From assembly GCA_014379235.1 (NCBI GenBank), contig JACMMD010000634.1, positions 1 through 6,212 on the forward strand: a stretch of DNA of 6,212 nucleotides, given 5' to 3'. Below the pieces are notes generated by a model. The model ran no database searches. It saw only the letters and a program-made list of their open reading frames with translations, and was not told the origin of the DNA. Each line of letters starts with the position of its first letter. The stretch's first letter is position 1. The translations under genes were made by a program, and so were the position numbers. This document shows positions 1-5,400 of the stretch, piece after piece. Origin of the DNA: Anaerolineae bacterium. Its GTDB lineage: Bacteria; Chloroflexota; Anaerolineae; Aggregatilineales; Phototrophicaceae.

Positions 1-476
1 GCCAGCGCCAAGCCCTCTTCGCTAGGCAACCGCCAGCGAATTCCCGCCCGATCCGAGCGCATCAGGTAAAACAGGTTCGCGGCGCGGGGCAGATTTTCCA
101 GCGCCAAATACGGACGCCATGTACGTGCGGCGTACTGCGGCATCGAACGCACGAAGCCCATAATATCCAGCCGGAAACTGTCGATTTCGCCATCGTGCGG
201 CGCTTCGGCTTCCGACGAGATGAAGCCGCAGTCGATCATATTGACGACGTTCGGGCTGCCGGCCAATTTCATCAGCAGTGTGGACTCGTTGGCGAAAGCG
301 CGATACTCCCAACTCATTTCGCCGCCATCGGTGGCCAGATGTTCGGGACGCAGCACCTTAAACGCGACGCTGTAACCATTGCGACGGTCAAGCGCGTCCA
401 ACACCCGCGCATAGTGCCCCAGCGCGAACGTGTCATTGAAATTGTCAATACGATACAGGTCGGCCAGATTAGTCAT
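1..476 (-). CDS. Ser/Thr protein kinase-like protein, N-terminal part (open at left edge)
   Basis: This frame runs leftwards from an ATG at 476-474 and stays open for 158 codons to the window edge, so the C-lobe is missing. The visible part reads as a eukaryotic-type kinase N-lobe: FALGHYARVLDAL (residues 17-29) sits where the glycine-rich loop should be, VAFKVLRPEHL (37-47) supplies the ATP-binding lysine Lys40, FANESTLLMKL (61-71) looks like helix C with Glu64 as its salt-bridge partner, and PNVVNMIDCGF (75-85) matches the usual 'PNIV..YD.G' strand. The glycine loop is degenerate: only Gly20 remains of GxGxxG. An acidic insert (about 86-100) follows. HRD and DFG motifs would lie outside the window, so activity cannot be judged. 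No strong Shine-Dalgarno precedes the ATG. The gene is divergent from the PP2C phosphatase, which fits an opposing enzyme pair. A pseudokinase is the main alternative. Confidence 0.72.
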   Translation of the reverse strand, partial: MTNLADLYRIDNFNDTFALGHYARVLDALDRRNGYSVAFKVLRPEHLATDGGEMSWEYRAFANESTLLMKLAGSPNVVNMIDCGFISSEAEAPHDGEIDSFRLDIMGFVRSMPQYAARTWRPYLALENLPRAANLFYLMRSDRAGIRWRLPSEEGLAL

Positions 477-501
477 TGTTGGAACTCGTGTGCTGCAAAC
501 G

Positions 502-542
502 GCATATATCCCAAACCCGACTTTTGAGTTTGGGATATATGC
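502..542. repeat. Perfect 15-bp inverted repeat, possible operator or leader hairpin
   Basis: GCATATATCCCAAAC at 502-516 is the exact reverse complement of 528-542, separated by 11 bases (517-527). It lies in the divergent kinase/phosphatase spacer, 26 bases upstream of the kinase ATG. The half-sites are AT-rich next to a CCC/GGG block, as in many regulator operators. No T-tract follows on either strand, so a terminator is unlikely. The CCCAAAC heptamer of the arm recurs at 564-570. It could bind a dimeric regulator or fold in the kinase mRNA leader; which one is unknown. Confidence 0.7.
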
Positions 543-593
543 TAGAATCTACCACAACAGCCGCCCAAACTGACAGGGTTAGGTTTCTAATGA

Positions 594-630
594 GCAAGCA
601 TTAAGGTTTCGAAAGCGTAATGCTGCTTGC
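594..630. repeat. Composite dyad overlapping the phosphatase promoter -35
   Basis: GCATTA at 598-603 pairs with TAATGC at 618-623, centred on the palindrome TTTCGAAA (607-614), with one further matched pair and two mismatches between. Outside it, GCAA (594-597) pairs with TTGC (627-630) across a three-base offset; alternatively GCAAGCA (594-600) pairs with TGCTTGC (624-630). The right arm overlaps the proposed -35 of the phosphatase promoter, which makes it a candidate repressor site. The symmetry is directly visible; the function is inferred. Confidence 0.45.
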
Positions 631-654
631 GTACCGCGTTAGCTCTTGTAGAAT
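627..654 (+). promoter_or_regulatory. Candidate sigma70-type promoter for the PP2C gene
   Basis: TTGCGT (627-632) and TAGAAT (649-654) are separated by 16 bases. The -10 matches TATAAT at five of six positions and the -35 matches TTGACA at three. Transcription would start near 661, leaving a leader of about 30 bases before the ATG at 691. That predicted start lies only about six bases before the alternative ATG at 667, another argument for the downstream codon. Confidence 0.45.
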
Positions 655-674
655 AAGCAATAGCGGATGTGTAC

Positions 675-680
675 AGGGGA
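675..680 (+). promoter_or_regulatory. Shine-Dalgarno that decides the PP2C start
   Basis: AGGGGA lies ten bases before the ATG at 691, slightly far but usable. The in-frame ATG at 667 has no comparable purine run before it and would place this motif inside the coding region. The start at 691 also puts the conserved PP2C opening (ARTSKGQVRENNEDN) close to the N-terminus, as is usual for bacterial family members. Confidence 0.55.
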
Positions 681-690
681 TGGTAGAGCC

Positions 691-2157
691 ATGTCGGCTT
701 CGGGACACGAGATACGTCTTCGGGCAAGCGCACGCACCAGCAAAGGCCAAGTGCGCGAGAACAACGAAGACAACATTCACTTGTGGATGGTCGATAACCT
801 GCTGCTGGCCGTTGTGGCCGACGGTATGGGCGGCGCTGCTGCGGGCGAAGAGGCCAGCCGCATCGCTGTCGAATCGATTGAAGAGGGCATGGCCATCCGA
901 GAAGGCGGCCATCGTGAAGAATACGAGAAGATGGCCGATACCCTCGTCAGCAAAAAGCTGAAAGAGGCCATCCGCAGGGCAAACCACAGCATCGTTAAGC
1001 GCGCCAGTGACAACCCGAAATTCAAGGGTATGGGTACAACGGTCACGCTGGCCTTCGTGCGCGATACGCATGTGATCGTCGCGCATGTTGGCGACAGCCG
1101 GGCCTATTTGGTCAACAGCCAGAATGCCGCGATCAGCCAGATCACCGCCGATCATAGCTTCGTTGAGGCGCTGGTCGCTGCTGGCCACATCACCGCCGAA
1201 CAGGCCGAAGAACACCCGATGCGGAATGTGCTGTACCGCGCATTGGGCCAAACCGACGATATTGAAGTGGACGTTTATCAAGAACGGCTGCGCGTCGGAG
1301 ATCGTGTCGTGCTGTGTTCCGATGGTCTGACGCGGCACGTTAAGCCGAAAGAGATCATGCAGTTCGTGCTGGCCGATGATAACCCTGAAAGCGCCAGCCA
1401 GCGCCTGATCGACCTCGCCAATGCACGCGGCGGCGAAGACAATGTGAGCGTGATTATTATCTCTGCTGAGAAGTACGTCGTCACTGGCACACTAGACAGC
1501 AAGCCAAGCAAATTTTACGATGGGCCGACGCAACCCGTCCCCGATGATGCACCTAGCTACCCCATCGATCAGGATGGCTACAGCGAGGACAGCGCGCCTA
1601 CTCCTACTGACTCTACCGAAGCCAGCGAAGATACGATTCTGTTACGTGAAAAGGTCATTACCCCACCACCCGCGCCGACGGATACCAATCCCAACACGGA
1701 GACGCTGGTCTCTCGTCCGAAATCGGGCATCAGCCGCAGCGGACGCGATACCCTCAGCGAAGCCAACCGCGAGGCCAACCGCAAAGGTGAACGCGAGGAC
1801 GCGCCCGAAAATGTGCGCGATACGGGTTCGATGGAATACGTGATGGTTGACCCGGCGACAAGCACCGCCGCCGACGTGCCGACGTTGGAAACGCGCATCG
1901 CCCCGACTGAATTGACCGGTGACGATACTGTTGAACTGCGCCCACGCCGGGGTCTGCCGCAGGCGCAAGAGGCCATGTCCGAGCCTAATTTGCCGGATAA
2001 CGCCGAAGCCGCCGAAACGGGTGATACACTTCCAGCCGCGACGCGCACAGATCGTCTGCCCTTGCTTGATGCGGATGAAGCCGATGAGACGGAAACCGCT
2101 GCGCCGCGCAAAGAAGATGACGGCGAAGGGCGCGATACTTCCCGGCCTGAGCAGTAG
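691..2157 (+). CDS. PP2C-family Ser/Thr protein phosphatase with long acidic tail
   Basis: This 488-residue protein should remove phosphate from phospho-Ser/Thr proteins in the cytoplasm using two metal ions. The catalytic domain spans about residues 8-258 and has the full motif set: RENNEDN (22-28, metal ligand Asp27), VADGMGG (42-48, Asp44), GMGTTVTL (113-120), VGDSRAY (133-139), HPMRNVLYRALG (175-186), LCSDGLT (208-214, Asp211) and GGEDNVSVIII (247-257, Asp250). No signal peptide or membrane helix is visible, unlike membrane-anchored PstP of actinobacteria. Residues 259-488 form a tail rich in Asp, Glu, Thr, Pro and Arg without a recognisable fold; with about 250 residues being usual for a stand-alone bacterial PP2C, it nearly doubles the protein. 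The divergent neighbour is a kinase-like gene and the next gene is a cell-wall synthase, so a role opposing that kinase is likely. Catalytic assignment is firm; substrates are unknown. Confidence 0.95.
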   Translation: MSASGHEIRLRASARTSKGQVRENNEDNIHLWMVDNLLLAVVADGMGGAAAGEEASRIAVESIEEGMAIREGGHREEYEKMADTLVSKKLKEAIRRANHSIVKRASDNPKFKGMGTTVTLAFVRDTHVIVAHVGDSRAYLVNSQNAAISQITADHSFVEALVAAGHITAEQAEEHPMRNVLYRALGQTDDIEVDVYQERLRVGDRVVLCSDGLTRHVKPKEIMQFVLADDNPESASQRLIDLANARGGEDNVSVIIISAEKYVVTGTLDSKPSKFYDGPTQPVPDDAPSYPIDQDGYSEDSAPTPTDSTEASEDTILLREKVITPPPAPTDTNPNTETLVSRPKSGISRSGRDTLSEANREANRKGEREDAPENVRDTGSMEYVMVDPATSTAADVPTLETRIAPTELTGDDTVELRPRRGLPQAQEAMSEPNLPDNAEAAETGDTLPAATRTDRLPLLDADEADETETAAPRKEDDGEGRDTSRPEQ

Positions 2158-2204
2158 ATATCGCTGTCCGTCAGTCAGCATTTCAGCTAGAGATAACATT
2201 TTGT

Positions 2205-2228
2205 AGGGGCGCTTCGTGAAGCGCCCCT
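2205..2228. repeat. GC-rich 10-bp stem-loop, REP-like repeat or weak terminator
   Basis: AGGGGCGCTT (2205-2214) is perfectly complementary to AAGCGCCCCT (2219-2228) around the loop CGTG. It starts 47 bases after the phosphatase stop codon, a sensible place for transcription to end, but the bases after the stem (TATGCGTTTC) are not a real T-tract. 'GTAGGGGCG...CGCCCCT' palindromes are, from memory, frequently dispersed in Chloroflexota intergenic DNA, so a genomic repeat that may also slow or stop transcription is the preferred reading. Confidence 0.6.
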
Positions 2229-2263
2229 TATGCGTTTCAAGTTCGTGATTGCAGGTAGTTAAG

Positions 2264-2298
2264 CCCTCCCTAAATCCCGCCCCGCAAGCGGAGAGGGA
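2264..2298. repeat. Second REP-like imperfect palindrome
   Basis: CCCTCCC (2264-2270) is nearly complementary to GAGAGGG (2291-2297 region), TCCC (2275-2278) pairs with GGGA (2295-2298), and CCGCAAGCGG (2282-2291) is a tight inner palindrome. The composition resembles the 'CCCTCTCCGCTTGCGGGG' type repeats that I recall being widespread in Chloroflexota and related genomes. The arms are imperfect, so this may be a decayed copy. No function can be read from the window. Confidence 0.4.
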
Positions 2299-2322
2299 CT
2301 TTGATTTTCTACCCTGCTTTTA

Positions 2323-2352
2323 TTTCCGCAAGATTCGCAAGCATGTTATAAT
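2323..2352 (+). promoter_or_regulatory. Extended -10 promoter for the penicillin-binding protein gene
   Basis: TGTTATAAT (2344-2352) is a perfect extended -10: TG, one base, then consensus TATAAT (2347-2352). The -35 is weak: TTTCCG (2323-2328) at an 18-base spacing shares three of six bases with TTGACA, as is common for extended -10 promoters. Transcription would begin near 2359, giving a leader of about 58 bases. This indicates the synthase can be transcribed independently of the phosphatase. Confidence 0.65.
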
Positions 2353-2401
2353 GAGTTAGAATTTTCCAAGCCTAGCGTGTGCGGGATTTACCGGGCCACA
2401 T

Positions 2402-2408
2402 AGAGGGA
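2402..2408 (+). promoter_or_regulatory. Ribosome binding site that decides the PBP start
   Basis: AGAGGGA ends eight bases before the ATG at 2417. The in-frame ATG at 2411 would be only two bases from the end of this motif, which is too close. The downstream ATG is therefore chosen; the alternative adds only two residues (Met-Pro). Confidence 0.6.
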
Positions 2409-2416
2409 CGATGCCC

Positions 2417-5400
2417 ATGTCAGACCGTCCGACGAACGACAATTCCGAAGCCTCTGATCAGACAGAGTTAAAAGGCGGTTGGCAAAAACCGAGTACGCCC
2501 GGTGGTTGGCGCACGCCAACGAAAGAGCCAGAAGCGCCGGAGACAGGCGGTTGGCGCGTCGTTCAAGCGCTGCCCGCTGATCTGGAACAAACCCCGCAGC
2601 AAAGCGGTATATGGCATCTCCCCAAACCTGAAGATACGATCTTTACACCCGAAGACGAAATCAAGATCGGGGCATCCGGCACTGAAGTTGTGACCGGCGG
2701 AGAAAGTGCCGCCGCCGAAGCGCAGCCAGCCACCTATCAAGTCGAAATGGTGGCGCACCCCGCGGCCACGCCCGAAGCCGAAGAAGAAGAAATCGAGCCG
2801 CAGTTCAGCATGAGCGAACTGGTGGCGCTGGCCAGCCTTGTGGAAGATCAGCCGCAGGTTGAAGTGCTTCCCGGCGAACAAGCGCCGTCACCGGAACAAA
2901 CGCTCGCGTCAGAGGCTGGTGCGGAAACCGAAGCACCGGATGATCCGGGTGCGTATGCTCGCCGCCAACTCGAAGCGTTGGAACGCGCCTCACAATCCGC
3001 GCCTGCTGCTCCAGCGCCTGCGCCAACTGGCTCAACAGGCAGCAACGTCGGTGTCGGCATCATTGAGCCAGCGACCAGCAAAGTCGAAACAGGCGCAACC
3101 GAACTCGACCCCGGCGAATATGCTCGCCGCCAGCTTGAACAATTGGCCGGCCAACCTGCCGCACCTGTCGCCGTTGAACCCGCCGCGCCTGCTGCCCCTG
3201 CCGTCGTCGCGCTGACACCGGAACAAGAAGAACTGGCGCGCCGTTTCCGCGACGTTGAAGATCAGGTGCGCGCTCTCAAACGGCGCTATGAAGCGGGCGA
3301 ACTCTCCCGCGAAGATTTGCAAGCACAGCTACGCACCCTGATGCAGCTCGACAACGATCAAAAGTGGTGGATGATGGGCATCGAAACCGATACATGGTAT
3401 CGGTTTGAGAATGGCGAATGGTTGGCCGCAACTCCGCCACACGCCACACAACGTATGCCCGCCGCGCCGGATACAGGTGCCTTCACCGCCGCCGGAATCG
3501 GTCAGGGGTCACTGCCATATCTGGCTGACGATGATTCGCAAGAACAGGTTGATACGCTGGTCGACGGCGACATTCTGCTGCCCGTAACGCAGCCTATCGC
3601 CGTCATCAACGTGGACGATATGCCGCTGCCGCGTCAAGTGCCGCGCATCGACCCCGATCTGACGCAGGTGAATCAAGTCGCTATCGACCAGAATACGCGG
3701 CTGTCCTATGGCGCGGAAACCGTGCCTAACGTCTATCAAGTACCCGATGTCACCATCGCCAATCCGGTGGTGCAGGACTACACCTACGTCGAATCTCCGA
3801 TTACCGAAGCCGATGTCGTACCGGATTACGACATTGACGATGATGATCGCTCCGTCGCCGCGCAGCAGGCTATCGCCCGCCAGCGCGCATCGCTGGGAAT
3901 CACGCTGCTGCGGATAGCGGGTATCGCTATCGTGCTGCTGCTGGGCGCGTTCATCTGCGGCGCGCTGCTGGTCGTATCGCAGTATCAGGGCATCGCGGGC
4001 GAATGGCAGGATGAAATCGCCGGTTTGGCCAGCTATGAGCCGGACTTCCAGACGGCGCGTATTCTGGATGCGCGTGGCGACGAAATCGCTGAACTCGACA
4101 GCCCCGAAGGCGGCGCACGAACGCAAGTACCCTTGAGCCAAATCTCGCCCTTCATGATTCACGCAGTCATCTCGCTGGAAAACGAGCGTTTCTACGATGA
4201 CCCCGGTTGGGACCCGGTAGCCATCGCCCGGGCCTTCTTGCAAAACGTCGGCTCTGGCGAGATTGAATCCGGCGCAAGCACGATCACGCAGCAGATCGCC
4301 CGCCAGTTGGTTTTGCAAGATACGACGGTTTCCGCCGAGCGCAAGCTGGCCGAGATCATCATCGCGGCGGAGATCGGCAAGATTTATTCCAAAAACGAAA
4401 TCCTCGAACTGTATTTGAACGAAGTTTACTTCGGCAATCAGGCATACGGTGTCGAAGCGGCGGCGGAGTTCTACTTCGACAATAGCGCCGCCGATCTCAC
4501 GCTGCCCCAAGCGGCCTTCCTCGCGGGGCTGCTGGCCGCACCAGCGACCTACGATCCTGTGCCGCGTGAAAATCAAGATAACCGCGAAGTCGCCTTTGAC
4601 CGCATGGATGCGGTGGTGGCCAAAATGGCTGAGGTCGGCTGCTTGCAGTTCCAACATTCGCCGTATCTTGAGCAACCGTTCTGCGTCACGCAGGCGATTG
4701 TCAGCAGCGGCCAGTTCGCGCTGGACAAAGCGCGGGTGGAAACGCATGAATTCGTGCCGCGCCAATACCTGACGCGCTACCCACACTTCGTCACTTACAT
4801 TCAGGCGCAGCTAGAGCGCGACTACGGCCCCGGCGAAATCTTCCGGCGCGGCTTCACCGTGCAGACGACGCTCATCCCTGAAATTCAGGACACGGCTCAA
4901 GAAGCGCTCGAAAACCAGATCAACGCGGTGCGCCAGATTGGCGTGACGACGGGTTCGATCATGGTGACAGACCCACGTGACGGCGCGATTCGGGCGATGG
5001 TTGGCAGCCCTGATTTCAACGACGAGACGAATGACGGTCAGGTGAACGGCGCGCTGACGTGGCAGTCGCCGGGTTCGTCCATCAAGCCAATTGTCTACAC
5101 GGCGGCGTTTGAAGGCGTTGACCGCAACGGCAACGGCGCGATTGACGGCAACAGTGAATACTACAATCCGGCGACGATCCTGTGGGACGTGCCGACCAAC
5201 TACTCTACTGGACAACCGATTCGCAACTTCGACGGCCAGTTTCACGGGCCGCAGGCGATTCGCTTCGCGCTGGCCAACAGCTACAACATTCCGGCGGTCA
5301 AGACTTACGACTTCATCGGCACACAGCGCTTTGTCGATACAGCGCAGCGCATGGGACTGCGCTTTTTGCAAGAGGCACAGTTCAATTCGACCACCGCCAT

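Noticed and set aside
195..527. Plus-strand open frame of 110 codons opposite the kinase
   Set aside because: The minus strand shows kinase N-lobe motifs over the same bases, and this frame ends inside the palindrome.
502..542. Rho-independent terminator reading of the 15-bp palindrome
   Set aside because: AT-rich outer stem, an 11-base loop and no T-run after either arm; it also lies between two divergent gene starts.
477..600. A sigma70 promoter for the kinase on the minus strand
   Set aside because: Several TATA-like hexamers occur, mostly from the palindrome arms, but none has a convincing -35 at proper spacing.
667..690. Upstream ATG at 667 as start of the PP2C gene
   Set aside because: No ribosome site before it, it lies almost on the predicted transcription start, and the purine run AGGGGA favours the ATG at 691.
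601..1338. Minus-strand open frame of 245 codons opposite the PP2C catalytic domain
   Set aside because: The plus strand encodes every PP2C motif in order; the antisense protein has no recognisable family features and is a codon-bias shadow.
1578..2199. Minus-strand open frames opposite the PP2C tail
   Set aside because: Low-complexity Ser/Val/Arg translations expected from the antisense of an acidic, repetitive tail.
2158..2416. A small gene or riboswitch in the phosphatase/PBP gap
   Set aside because: No frame with a start, ribosome site and sensible length, and no recognised riboswitch core; the gap is explained by two palindromic repeats and a promoter.
3509..4786. Minus-strand open frame of 425 codons opposite the PBP
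   Set aside because: It overlaps the membrane helix and all GT51 motifs of the true gene; its Arg/His/Asp-rich translation looks like an antisense artefact and has no plausible ribosome site or neighbours.
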